From assembly GCA_949775045.1 (NCBI GenBank), contig OX459105.1:7123240-7187239 (forward strand): a DNA stretch of 64,000 nt, written 5' to 3'. The stretch's first letter is position 1; each line of letters opens with the position of its first letter. A program made the position numbers and the translations under genes. Positions 1-11,141 of the stretch are shown here, in pieces. Below the pieces are notes generated by a model. It saw nothing but the letters and a program-made list of their open reading frames with translations, was not told where the DNA came from and ran no database searches. Source of the stretch: Metridium senile. Taxonomy: Eukaryota; Cnidaria; Anthozoa; Actiniaria; Metridiidae.

Positions 1-1139
1 TATGCAGTGTTGCAGTGAAAAAATTATCAAAGTGCGGAGATGCAGTGATGTAAATGCCTTCGGTATTCGGTGTACAAAGCTGCATAGCGGGTGAATGTTA
101 AAGCTGTAATGTTCGTAGTGTTTGATGAGAGAGTTATTGTGATGCAGTGTTGTCAAAACATGTTTAGCGGTGTTGCAGTGATAAGAACCCCTCCACAATA
201 CTTGCGCATGAACCAGTGCCCTGCATCATATATATACTTTCGCGACATCAAAATTCTAGAAGCTAGACAAAGCTATGGAAAGATTTTATATTCACAAAAA
301 CTAGTTTTAAAATCGTTACAGCTCGGGGCCACCCAAACAAATTTCAAAATATATATATTTTAGAACAAACAAAATCTCTTACAGGGTTCTCACAGGCTAA
401 GATGTTTCTTATTCAATCTTGATCTATTCCGTTCACATACAATGAAAATTATTAGCATTTTAAGCAAAAAAAAAATCAAACATTTGTAGAGATTCTATGG
501 TTCATATTCTCGATCGTGATTGGATAATTATGTTTTGGTGGCCCCGGTTTCAGTAAATTGCACTTTTTCTTCGCTTCAAGGATCCCACCAGTAACAACAC
601 ACTTAAGTCGTCAAACAAACACTACCTTTATGCATGATAACCTTTGGTTTAGAATGTACTTCATTAGAAGAGTATATGACCGACTTATCTGCAAAGAAAG
701 AGAGATTTTCATTGACAAAACAGATGTGCAGAAAATATCGAACTCAAGTGTTACTTAAAGAACTTTCTAGTAAGTGTACATAATGTGGTGGATAAGGAGA
801 GGCATATAGCATCACTAAGAATGCCTGGGCTTATTGTTTTACCGATAATAAGTTGTCTTTTATTAAGGATATCACATTTGGTGAAGATAGGATTGAACTG
901 AATTATGACAGCGTTGCTAAACTAGTCTTAATTACCTAAATATTTGATAAAAGGCAAAGTCAAGAGGTTTGTACCGCAAATGTTTAGCATATGAACCGGC
1001 TTATCTCACAACTAATTGGTATCTCATATTCTATGATTTCTACAATTTTCCAGCGCGTCACGATACTCAAGCACACTGAGAAAGCTCGCATCGTTCAATT
1101 ATACTGTTCGATCTACGCGGGGCGTTTTTTGTAATAGTC

Positions 1140-1310
1140 CAGCTTCGTTTGTACAGGGACAGCCTCGACTCAGCGAAAATTCAAATGTGTTTTCTATTGT
1201 TAAGTGATAGCATTTTTTCGTGCTTTGCTTTAAATTTGTAAATATTTTTACAACAAATCGAGGCTTAGCCTGTGCAAATGCGCCTTTTGTCAAAATGTAC
1301 AGCGGTGGTC
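1140..1310. repeat. Dispersed inverted-repeat element, copy 1
   Basis: The ends carry inverted copies of a GCCTCGA/ACAGG motif, and the interior (CAAATGTGTTTTCTATTGTT, AAGTGATA) recurs in reverse orientation at about 24670-24845. Two diverged copies in one window indicate a transposable-element family. No protein is encoded; the ORFs across it are not gene-like. Confidence 0.6.
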
Positions 1311-1664
1311 TATTTTTGAATACAGCATACTTGAACAAAAACGCATTGCAAAACCAAAATGGATGGTGGGTCATGGTCATTGCTGTCTTTATTCTTAGAT
1401 TAGTGCCCAACAGTTTGAATTGAGTGAAAACAAAATATCCATGAAGTAAAATAAAGCCAAACTTCTACTGTGGAATAGTCTCAAGGATCGCCAATGAAAG
1501 TGACCAATGAACGCAGCGACCCAGGAGCGACCATATGCTTGCGAACGTAACGATTATATGGAAACTCGATCGCTGGGATCGCTGCGATATCGATAGTCAA
1601 TTGTTTGATCGAACCTGGTGATCTCAGGGATCGTAGCGATGAAAGTGCGAATCAGGCTTGATAT

Positions 1665-1830
1665 AGTAACTATTAGTCACTAGCTATGAAAGACATGTAA
1701 AGTTATAATGAGGTATTCTTTCCATTGTATTTGATATTTCTGGTCGAGTGATACTGACTAATTATCCACAATAAACTATTAGTTTGAAACTATTTTGATT
1801 TGATTTCATGGTTTTAGTGTTTTTGCTCTA
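1665..1830. repeat. Dispersed repeat shared with 52065-52200
   Basis: Segments such as ATAATGAGGTATT, GAGTGATACTGACTAA and TTCATGGTTTTAGTGTT appear in the same order near 52065-52190, so this is a copy of an interspersed repeat. Its class cannot be told from two fragments. Confidence 0.6.
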
Positions 1831-2027
1831 TCATTTTGCCAGCTCGCATGGCCTCCAAAAACAGACAAGAACAATTCATGCATTTTGGCCTTTCAATGCT
1901 GCGGTTACTCTCAGGTTCTTAGCAGGGTAAATATATTTGGGGAGAGGGGGGGATTCAGGGGGTTCATGTTTAGATTCATGGAGACTAGGACTGACAACCT
2001 TGAGTACATCTGCTGTTGTTCTCTCTC

Positions 2028-2185
2028 TTTAAACAAACAAAGAAACAAAGAAACAAAGAAACAATCAAACGACAAACGAACGAACAAATGAACGAACTAG
2101 AACAAACAAACAAAAACAAAAAAGCGAACGTACAAACAGAAGAAACAAGCAACCAAACAAGCAAAAAACGAACAAACAAACTAAA
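2028..2185. repeat. AAAC/AAAG-rich simple repeat
   Basis: Imperfect runs of AAACAAAG, AAACAAAC and AACGAAC fill the interval. Open frames in it are low-complexity and are not called as genes. Confidence 0.85.
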
Positions 2186-2701
2186 AACTACCAAAGTTAC
2201 TATAATTCTTCGAACGTGTAAATAAACATGACCAGCAAGAGGTTTTTTAAAATTCTATTAACAACGTATGAGATGAAGTAAAAATATGTTTTACATGTGA
2301 CCATATTGTATATAAAACAACAAACAATCGTCAACCACTAGACGTAGTCTGAAAATGAAAAGAAAAGTAAGGTAAGAAATACATACAATTGCAACATTTA
2401 GTTATAAATACAAATACAATCAATAATTCATTTGCATTAGCGTCAAGACCAGAATGCTTTGCCAACTTTTTTTGTGAAGTAATTAGAGGTACAGTAAACG
2501 CCCTCATAAAAGAACAAGTGGATAAGAACCTTTAGGCTGAAAATTTGGTCAATAAAGCACCATATATATAAGATCGAACCATATATATAAGAACCAATTC
2601 CGCCTAGCTGAGAAATAAAACATGTTCTTATATTATGAAAAAAATTGGGTAAAATTAGAAAAAGTGTAAAATATGATCGGAATTACATGACATAGTCGTA
2701 C

Positions 2702-5700
2702 CTTCTTTTCCGTATGTTTCAAGCATTCTACTGCGTACGTTGCGTTCTTCTATTGAGAAGCGAACGGTTTGTGGATCTGCTATAGTAGGTTTCGTGTCTT
2801 CACTCTGACATCTGGAGTCTAAAATAAATATAGGCATAATACTTCATTCCTTTATTGTAGCTATCTCAATTAACCTTGATCACTGAAAAACGCCTAAAGC
2901 GTAATGCTCAGACTTAAAGAGATCACACAAAAAAATCAAATTGAAATATATAATTTGCTATACTCGATGCAACACGATTTTGGCTGCAAGGGGATATGGG
3001 GTATTGGGCCAATATATATAAGGTTACCCGGCAGCGGATATTTAAATAGAACGCGGTGGCCACCGGCCCACCGGGCTAAAAGGGCCTACATATAAACCAC
3101 CATATTTAAATAGAACGCGGTGGCCACTCACACCGGGTTAATAAGGCCTACATATAAACCGCCATATTTAATTAAATAGAACACGGTGGCCACTCCCACC
3201 GGATTAATAGGGCCCACATATAAACCACCATATTAAAAAAGAACACTGTGCCACTCCCACCGGGTTAATAGAAATAAAGACCACCATCACCATGACATTA
3301 TCAATAATCAGTCACCTTTAGAAGCTGGAGGATGATAATACATTGATGTTTCAAGCATTGTCACACTTCGTCTTTGCTTCGGAGTTACGATGTTGTTACG
3401 ATTTTCATCACTTGATTTTGGTTTCGGTCTTTTGGACCAATCATTGGAGCCGTGACTTCCCGATCGATATCTCTTCGGGCTGCTTTCTATAAAAACACCA
3501 AACAGCCTATATCAATAAATCAATAACTTAAGATAAATGTAGTACAATTATAATCATATCCATTTTGTAATCATTATCAAATCTGATTCGCTAGCAAGTG
3601 TGCAATTAAAGCACAAATAACGTACGTTTCGGGCTATGTTAGGGGAAGTCGTTACCAAGTCTCTCTAGCCAGTGGCTTAAAATACCATGTAAAGTAAGTG
3701 CTGTGCGATAAATTGTTTGGCAAGGGAGGAAAACAGTTAAATTCCCAGCCAATTGGAAAGCAAAGGAAGTAAAACATTAATTGATTCCATGATAATAGAT
3801 CCATTTCAAGAAAGTTAGTTTAAACGTCACATCTCACATGTGACGAATCTAATGCATTCAGTAGATTTGGCACATGTAAGATGCGACGTTTGAACTAGGT
3901 GTTAGTTACCAAAACCGTATACAAAGCCAGGACCGCAGAGGATCATGGTAAATACCTTATGTCAGACAATCCTTACTAAACTGAATAAATGCCGGAAAAA
4001 GCTAAAAAGATCAATAGAAAACGTACCTTTTTCAGAGCTATCCATCCCATAATTGACATGACCAGATTGTCGAGTATTACCAGTAGTTTTGATAGAATTG
4101 TGTAATGACGGGATTCTCCCAATAGTTAGTTTGATATTGCCAAAACAACGCTTGAAAACAATAAATTATTGGTTACATGATCATTGTTGTTGTTCTTTCG
4201 ATTTAATAGCAGTTTGGAAATTGCTTAGCACGCAGGGTTTGGTCGTGGGGGGATTGGTGCGAGCGCCTGGGGATAGGGAGGGAAAATAAACACAGCGGTC
4301 AAACGACTACGCATGCGTGGCAAAATTTTTACAGCGGTAAATTTGCCATTGTTAACATTAGGAATTGCGGACTACAGTGTTTGAAGTCGATTTATAAGAA
4401 ATTCCCTGAATATGTAAGCTTGAAGTTTCGTATACATAACCTTTGTTATATTTTAAAGCTACCATGAGTCTATTCATTTGTATTTTTGTTTCTATTTTGA
4501 GAAAAAAGCGATGAAAGTCGTACACTCCATCGTTTTTTATAGAGTCCGTGCGAATGTCAGATTTGAGTGCTGGATCAGTTTACATGTTATTTCGCGCATG
4601 TGTAGTCGTTTGACCGCTGGGTTGGGTAAATGGAGGAAAGTGACCCGTAGAGGGATCTCACACTTTATAACGTTCTATTGTTACCTTCAAAATAAGCGCT
4701 GCATGGTCTTGTGTTGCGTTACCAAGTCGTTCATTGTTAACCTCCATGATTCGATCTCCTTGTTGTATAGTTCCTTCAATGTCAGCTGCACTTCCCTCGG
4801 CCTAAATCATAATCATAATAGTTGTCAACCTACTGTTGTCAGTAGTCCGGCGAATGGCGATCATACCGACCAAAAGAACTGTGGTTTAAATACAATTTAT
4901 GGGAGTGAGTTTATGGATATCAAACTACAATTATTGACAAAAGTGTTGGTACGATTTTCAATCTTTCGCTGTTCATTATTTTCAAATACCCCCCTCCCCT
5001 TGACAATGCTAAGTTGCTAGAGGTGTAAATGGACCTTGTCAATCGCGGGAAACATCTCCAACACTACTTGTATTCTTTCATAAAAAATAGCAACATTGTT
5101 TCATTTGATGAGGGGGTACAGGTAGATACACTCATAAATGAAAGAATGATAGAATACCACCAAACGTGTGCATTGTGCCAACACATTTTGACAATGTAGC
5201 ACAGTACGTATAGGTTTCATAAAATTATTTGATCTCTTCTTTTAGTGAATGCATGGCGCTGGTATAGAGCTTTCTCGCCAAGAAGCTAATCAGATGTATT
5301 GACCCAGCAAGCCTCGCTCTGACTCATGGTGCTTTTGTATTGTAAAGTCAAAGTGAGGGGCGTTTTCTAATGATGAGTAGCTTGTGTAGCATCCCGAACT
5401 CTCTTCGTCTTCGAATTTTATGGGGGAAAAATGAGTTTTATAAATGTACGTACCACATAAGTGACGAATACACCATTGCCATCTCTGTAAATGATAACAA
5501 AACATATATGCAGTTACCGGACTATATATTTCAACCGTATAATAGAGTACTGCCTATACCTTCTTGCTAGGATACTGATACCAAGGCACTCGCTGATTGG
5601 TTTATTGATACGTACTTTGATAAGAGACTTGGGGTCTGAAATTACATTGAATAATAGTTCATCGCTATCGTTATCGTTATTATCTTTATCATTATTGCAA

Positions 5701-7445
5701 TCATGATGTAAAAATATGCGTTTCTAAATCATTACTTATAAGATTATTGCAATCGTTATCATTATTGTTATCGAATAAAATTTCCGTTTTAATTATGGCT
5801 ATCGTCACCGTACGCGTATGGGTGATTATCGTTATTATTATGGTTTTCGTTATCGTTAATCATCATTGCGATCATCGTTATGAATATCGTAATCGTAATC
5901 GTTTTCATTATCATTATCGTTATCGCTATAATCATTGTCATGGTTATCGTTATCGTGTTTATCAATTTATTGCTTTCATTATCATTATCTTTATCATTAT
6001 CGTTATTGCTCTTACATTCTTTCGATGTGAATATCTTTTCGGGATCTTCTCTAAATACTACTAATCGTACTGGAGATGAAGCAACTCGTATAGCAGAAAC
6101 AGCTTTCTCATGGGACATCTCTTGTAAACACACACCATTCACCTTGAACAGAGAACACAATGCTAATGCTAATTAGTGCTAATTATAGATACATTTTATA
6201 TAATATAGCATATTTCATATATCCCCTTAATTTATACTTATACATTGTATATAAATTAGATTTCTAGTATAACATTATTATATCTTGTATAATTATTTTA
6301 CAAATGTATTCATTGTAAAGCGCTATTGAGCAATTATCAGTTGTAAATAGCGCTTTATAAATAAATAAAGTTATTATAAAATAATAAAGCAGAGAAAATA
6401 TTTTGTCGCGGAAAGGAAAGGGATTTCCCGCAAACTTATGAACGTCTGTGTGCAGTCTATGCATTGTAGGAACCAAGTACATTGTGCATAATAGTAGTCA
6501 TCAAATGCAATTTAATTATTGCCAAAAACATTTTCCCTCATTATGTCTTACTTCAAGTATTTGGTCTCCAGTTTTAAGTCGGCCATCTTTAGCTGCGCTT
6601 CCATTTGGATCGACGTACTTAATTACAACCCCTCTCTGAAACATGAAACCAAATATGGTAAGAATATATCAAGACAGACAGACGCAATTTGTATCAGTTA
6701 GGCCTAGTTCAAACGTCGTATCTCACACGTGCCGAATTTAATGCAAATGAGCAAAACCTTTTGTTTAAATTCATTTGCATTAGATTCGGCACATGTTATA
6801 TACAACGTTTGAACTAAGCCTTACTATAAAATACTATATACTTATTGTCTGAGTGGGAAGGCCGGACGGGAAAATATTTGGCTCGAGGCTATGCCCTACA
6901 AATGACCAGAGCCAAATATTTTCCCTTCAGGCACGACATAACTCAGTCAATAAGTATCTTATCATATGACCCTTTCATATATTTTTTGCAAGAGGGTCCG
7001 TACACCTTTTTAACGGCCTGCTCAAAAACGCACCATGCCCCCATCACGTGACTTGTCGGCATAATTTTATTAGGGGCGCGAGAGCGGGGAAATACGTTCA
7101 TATGATAATGATGAATAACATAGAGCAGATTTCGTATGACTTTGAAAGGTTCAGTGCCTTGCCGCGACCATGATGTTTTCTAGAATGTTAACGTGTCTTG
7201 CTTTGCCTTGACCACGTTCGTGCCGTGAGTTTTTCATAGTCATACGAAATATGCTCTACACATTCAGTAATAAGTCCTTCTAGCAAACGAAAGGCGTCGT
7301 AATGTCAATTATTGTAATAAGTATACGAATAGAAATCATACCAGGTAGGTATCTGCACCACCGACTATTTGAATGCCAAGTCCTGTTGTTTCTTTCTTCA
7401 ATATGACATTCGTCTCCACGAAGTCTTTGATCTGCGACAACGACT
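2702..7445 (-). CDS. Two-PDZ-domain scaffold protein, partial (at least 8 exons)
   Basis: Minus-strand exons, 5' to 3': 7342-7445, 6552-6635, 6016-6142, 5304-5408, 4685-4801, 4027-4150, 3316-3486, 2702-2818. All have GT/AG borders. Phases agree across every junction except that between 5304 and 4801, where an exon of length 3n+2 seems to be missing. The first three encode a complete PDZ domain: a GLGIQIVGG carboxylate-binding loop, then NGSAAKDGRLKTGDQILEVNG and a LVVFRED final strand. The next exons start a second PDZ (TIQKHHESERGLLG) and finish it (EGSAADIEGTIQQGDRI, GNIKLTIGRI). The last two encode a basic, Ser-rich linker. PDZ domains bind C-terminal peptides at membranes and junctions. 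The subfamily (MPDZ/PATJ, PTPN13, FRMPD or a PDZ-RhoGEF) is not decided. Both gene ends are unresolved. Confidence 0.78.
3030..3271. repeat. Tandem repeat, unit about 65-68 bp, nearly four copies
   Basis: Each unit contains ATATTTAAATAGAACGCGG, then TGGCCACTC, ACCGGGTTAATA, GGCC and ACATATAAACC. Copies diverge by a few substitutions and small indels. It lies downstream of exon 2702-2818 in plus coordinates, inside an intron of the PDZ gene. The short open frame across its start is not a gene. Confidence 0.85.
3816..3897. mobile_element. Short palindromic MITE, family A copy 1
   Basis: The left arm (TAGTTTAAACGTCACATC) and right arm (GACGTTTGAACTA) are inverted copies, with further internal pairing through ACATGTGACGAATCTAATGCA-like sequence. 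The same arms occur at 6701-6820. It lies in an intron of the PDZ gene. Confidence 0.75.
5630..6010. repeat. Imperfect ATCGTT/ATTATC simple repeat
   Basis: Long runs of ATCGTTATC and TCATTATC type. They fill the intron between PDZ exons 5304-5408 and 6016-6142 and give several meaningless open frames rich in Ile, Asn and Asp. Confidence 0.85.
6195..6385 (+). repeat. LINE-like 3' tail remnant
   Basis: TGTAAAGCGCTATTGAGCAA and AATAGCGCTTTATAAATAAA followed by AT-rich tail resemble the 3' ends of CR1/L2-type non-LTR retrotransposons as I know them. No reverse transcriptase reading frame remains. Confidence 0.4.
6701..6820. mobile_element. Palindromic MITE, family A copy 2, with TTA target duplication
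   Basis: The inverted ends are GGCCTAGTTCAAACGTCG and CAACGTTTGAACTAAGCC. TTA flanks both sides (6698-6700 and 6821-6823), as for PIF/Harbinger-type elements. No transposase is present, so it would be non-autonomous. Confidence 0.75.
6842..6953. mobile_element. Palindromic MITE, family B copy 1
   Basis: Arms TTATTGTCTGAGTGGGAAG and CTCAGTCAATAA, plus an inner GGGAAAATATTTGGCTC / GAGCCAAATATTTTCCC stem. A diverged copy lies at about 61491-61619 in a PPWD1 intron. Confidence 0.75.
7121..7257. mobile_element. Inverted-repeat element (137 bp)
   Basis: TAGAGCAGATTTCGTATGACT at the left is the inverted counterpart of AGTCATACGAAATATGCTCTA at the right. Only the ends pair well. It lies in the intron between PDZ exons 6552-6635 and 7342-7445. 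Confidence 0.7.
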
Positions 7446-7898
7446 CTGAAAACACATAACAGCATCTTTTATGATTACGCTGCCATCGAAGATTAGACAA
7501 CGTGTATTTTAAAGACGAGTGTTTTTTAAAGTTTAATGACAGCCGGGGACTACAGAAGTAAAATACATTTATATAGTCAAACCGTTGAAAAGTAGCCTTA
7601 AAAACAGGCCACTTTCTTGTGTAGGGAAAATCGGGTTTGGGGTTTCTGTGTTGTAGCGGTCAACAAGAACGCCTGTCAAGTTTTTCAGGCAAGTTGAATA
7701 GTTGACGGACTTTCAAAAATTATTGTTTAATTTGTAAGGAGATTTCTTCTTCTTTTTATTCATACAAACTACTATCAAATACTTAAATTTATCTTATTTA
7801 AGTGACGCATGAGAAAGAAAGGGGAAAAATACCTTACAAATTGAATAATAATTCTTGCAAATAATGTTAATGATAATATAAAAATCAAAAGACATAAT

Positions 7899-8033
7899 AG
7901 TCTTTTTCACAGTTTCGTTCAGTTACCACAAATAATAGTTCCCAGTCGAGGTTTAAGTTACTGCTCAGCAACTGGAACCTCGACTTGGAACTATTATTCG
8001 TGGTATGCAGTGAACGAAACTGTGAAAAAGACT
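7899..8033. mobile_element. Near-perfect hairpin element (135 bp)
   Basis: AGTCTTTTTCACAGTTTCGTTCA-like sequence, an AATAATAGTTCC block and CAGTCGAGGTT are mirrored almost completely on the right side around a short loop near 7965. The arms are about 60 bp each. Confidence 0.8.
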
Positions 8034-8310
8034 AATCGCACACGTGTGCAGAAGAACGAACTCGCACTTGACGAAACAATTCCTATTCAAAAACCTATCA
8101 GCCAAATTTGTTAGAGATCCTTGGATCAAAATAGAGAAACTGCTAAATGTTGATAAAGAACAAGCTAAAAGATCTACGCAAGACAGAAAAGCCTTCAATG
8201 GACTACTACAACAGAATTTTGTTTCTCTGTAGTAATATGTCCCCACTGAGTAACTAATGGTTTAATAGTGTAATAAAACTGATACTGATACTGATACTGA
8301 TAATCGACAA
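8034..8310 (+). repeat. Possible LINE 3' end with GATACT tail
   Basis: A short open frame (8044-8232, with KFVRDPWIKIEKLLNVDKEQ) is followed by an AATAAA signal and a microsatellite of ACTGAT units (8278-8303). Retrotransposon 3' ends often look like this. I do not recognise the peptide, and the class is a guess. Confidence 0.3.
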
Positions 8311-9039
8311 TAAAAGAGCTAAGCTATTTTGGGCCTTTTCAGGCAAATATGCATGTATCCTGCGAGCAGAGGTTCTCAGTTTCTCTTACCCTTAGAGCGA
8401 CGAGCAAAGTCAGGGTAGCAAATTAAAGTGCCTATATCACCTAAAATTTTAGGGTCTTGATCAAATCTATATATCATTTAAAGCTTCTTTGCGTTGAAAA
8501 TATGGAGTTTTTATTTTCCGTTGACTTTTTATGAGCTTACAAATTTCAGTATCTAACAACCCTGTCCGAGTCTATGACGTCATCATAGGAACACCATCTT
8601 AAAATAAGTAAAGCAATAGGGGGGGGGAGTAGTTATTCCTTTGCTTTTTGGAAAAGATTTTCAAACTTTAATGACAAAATCGCTCTTATATACACTAAAG
8701 TCCAAATTTAGCCAGTGATTGTTAATTGTATTCCTACAATGACGTCACAGCAGGATCTCGATCCTAGGTTTTTGACAACTGTCCATGTTAAAAACACTGG
8801 TACAAAAATATTTTTTCTGGATTTTTCACTGCTAAATGTAAATTTTTAAATGTCCTATGGTGTGATCTTTTAGAGTACTTTTAGCTAAAAACTGGTAGGT
8901 GTTATAGGCACTTATAACCCAATAACCTCGCTTTCAAGTTAACATTTAATTTGCAAAGGCTATTCAAGAAATATTGGTGCTGTATTCATCAGCTTACAAC
9001 CTAATTTCACAAAAAATCAGCTTGTATAAGCCCAATGAC

Positions 9040-9425
9040 CTCGCTTTCCCTTTAATAAGAGTACTAAAGTGTGACGTCTTGGATAAAATAAATTTTGACT
9101 CTAACAATTTAAGGTTAATTTCCCATTGCGATGGACAATCAAAAAAGAAGCCCAAACCCCAAATTTGACGAGAATCGACGGAATAGCAGCTGAGTATTGC
9201 CAAATTATATATCATTTCCCAATACAAATATCATTGTAATTTGAGCTCAGTTCAAAAGTTTGGGGAAATTATATATTCAAATGGCCATATCTCAGCTGTT
9301 ACTTGACAAATTCTGGTCAAATTTGCTGTGTGAACGTCAATTTTGATTGCCAATTAAAATTGAGAAATCGAACCAAAAATATGATAATGTGAATATATTT
9401 TTATTACGTCATCCTTTAGTTTATA
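9040..9425. mobile_element. Inverted-repeat element, family C copy 1
   Basis: GACAATCAAAAAAGAAGCCC with AAATTTGACGAGAATCGACG pairs with a right arm containing TCTGGTCAAATTTGCTGTG and TTTTGATTGCC. The same arms and middle (CCATATCTCAGCTG) occur at 16028-16490 in an HMG-CoA synthase intron. Confidence 0.65.
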
Positions 9426-10127
9426 GAATTATTATATAGATATCGATGAAATACTTGTGAGAGATCTATTCAACACTCGAAGATAAAATTCCTATCTCTA
9501 CGCGCCCATGTATTAAATATCCTCTATTTATATCAGTAATAATTACAAATAAATATCAGCTACGTCTGTGAATATCCTCGCTTTCACGAGTCTAACTGAT
9601 TAAAACAGCGAAATTGTAGTGAAAATATATAGAGGGCAATTCTTTTTAATAAATAATGCATATTATTTGGGTTAGATTGTGTTTTTCTATTAAGGTAACA
9701 CGTTTGTACAGGTTTTTGTTTGAGGAAAAGTCCAAGTTTATTTTGGTCGTCGAGGTCGACATAAGTTAACTAAAAATGAATCATATATTATTTAAATTAC
9801 CACAAACATGACGAGCTAGCTATCGAAAATACTTGAATATGACACAGAATTATTAGAAGTAAAGATATAATCGAATTACTTGAATGGTATTTATAATATG
9901 TTTATCAGGATGATATGCCAGTGATGAGTCTGTCGTCTTTGTCATCACTCAACTACGATGTAATATCTATTATATGCATCTAGTCTATGTTTGCAGTATT
10001 CTTGGTCGCTCACAATTCATGAATGTCAAGTTCATACAATAATGAATGTTTATCATATCTTACAAGTAAAATAATAACTTCAACAATTCAGTTCACGCAG
10101 TTGCAATTGTAAGCGATGTATTTTAAC

Positions 10128-10391
10128 TCACAGCCAAACTGTTACTGTTGACATAAGAAGTGACAAGAATTCTTCGAGATTTCTAACCAACTGAGCTATC
10201 ATTTTAGCATATTTAGCTTCTTCATCAATTAAACTAGTTAGAATATCGTGTTTTTTACCTTTGTCGTTAGTATTTCGGTCGTTTTCGTGTGAATTAATGC
10301 CCATGTTATCGTCAAATCGAGAGTATCGTCCGTTGACATGGCCCAGTCGTGTTGTTTGTGGTATATGCATTGAATGGACAGCTCGTCTCAT
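10128..10391 (-). CDS. Candidate 5' exon, helical; possibly start of the PDZ gene
   Basis: An ATG-initiated frame of about 85 residues runs to a likely splice donor, either before GTAACA or at GCT|GTGAGT. Its end (LTSLIDEEAKYAKMIAQLVR and onwards) is an amphipathic helix resembling the first helix of DH (RhoGEF) domains, but this is weak. It is the next plausible minus-strand exon upstream of the PDZ exons. Neither donor gives the phase needed for exon 7342-7445, so an intermediate exon would be required. It lies about 750 bp from the divergent HMG-CoA synthase start. Confidence 0.33.
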   Translation of the reverse strand: MRRAVHSMHIPQTTRLGHVNGRYSRFDDNMGINSHENDRNTNDKGKKHDILTSLIDEEAKYAKMIAQLVRNLEEFLSLLMSTVTVWL

Positions 10392-11008
10392 TGTGTACTG
10401 TTAGTCTTTCTATTGACAGAGAAATGAATGCCGTTGAAACCACAAACAAACCACTTCAAGAATACTAGCTGCGAAAGTGAGCCTGGAAATGCTATGACTT
10501 CAAGCTGCTAACGGCACACTGTAACAGCGGGAAGTCAACGTAAGAGGGAGGGGAGCTGTACAGACTTTCCAGACAGGAAAACCCGTGCTAATTATTTCAT
10601 CTGATAGGATTAAAACTGCCATGATTTCTTGGCAAAATAAATATCCTACTCAGTATATAGACTAGTACAATATGTACGTACAGTTCACTGCCGACCAACA
10701 GATTATTGTAGTTTTTAATGTAATAAGTTTGAAGCAGATCTTTTAGAGGGAGACCGCTATAAAAAAGAAGTTCAAGTGAAATCAAGAATAAAGGAACTGT
10801 TAGCCATATAAAAGAAAAGGAGAGAAAAGAAAGAACAGGAAATCAAAGAAAAGCATTTAAACGATGTAAGAATGCAAATATTTTGAGGTATATTAGATAA
10901 TAATATTAAATAATAAACTCTATATCAATAAAAAAACGAATTTAAAAAATATATAAACTACACTACACGAGCGAAACATCTGCTTTTTTACCAAAGGGAC
11001 TGGTAGCT

Positions 11009-11054
11009 AACCGGAAGTTCAATAAGCATTAAAAATAACAGTTTACTTCCGGTT
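11009..11054. promoter_or_regulatory. Inverted pair of ETS-type sites upstream of HMG-CoA synthase
   Basis: AACCGGAAGT at 11009-11018 and its exact reverse complement ACTTCCGGTT at 11045-11054 lie 88-133 bp before the ATG. CCGGAAGT is the consensus of ETS/GABP-type factors common in housekeeping promoters. I saw no clear sterol regulatory element nearby. Confidence 0.5.
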
Positions 11055-11141
11055 CTTATACATCCAAGTCAAAAAGCGTGGTTACCAAAACTTAGATTTA
11101 CAACTGCATGGAGCGGTGTTGAAGTATATCTCTTCAAGAAT

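Larger units (their letters stand above)
1..2701. other. Gene-poor repeat region
   Basis: I see no convincing coding exon here on either strand. The 3' end of the minus-strand PDZ gene should lie here or left of the window, because its last recognised exon (2702-2818) ends in an open splice phase. The stretch holds a dispersed inverted repeat (about 1140-1310), low-complexity repeats of GATCGC type (1480-1650), a dispersed repeat (1665-1830) also found near 52065-52200, and an AAAC/AAAG-rich simple repeat (2028-2185). Confidence 0.6.

Noticed and set aside
4478..5020. 180-codon plus-strand frame
   Set aside because: It overlaps the well-supported minus-strand PDZ exon 4685-4801 and has no recognisable domain or splice logic of its own.
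5040..5080. A 29-bp candidate exon filling the gap in the second PDZ domain (VLEMFPAIDK)
   Set aside because: The length fits (3n+2), but the donor is poor (AAG|GTCCAT) and it would leave the PDZ loop too short.
5747..6176. Ile/Asn-rich frames on both strands
   Set aside because: Simple-repeat artefact, except that 6016-6142 on the minus strand is a true PDZ exon.
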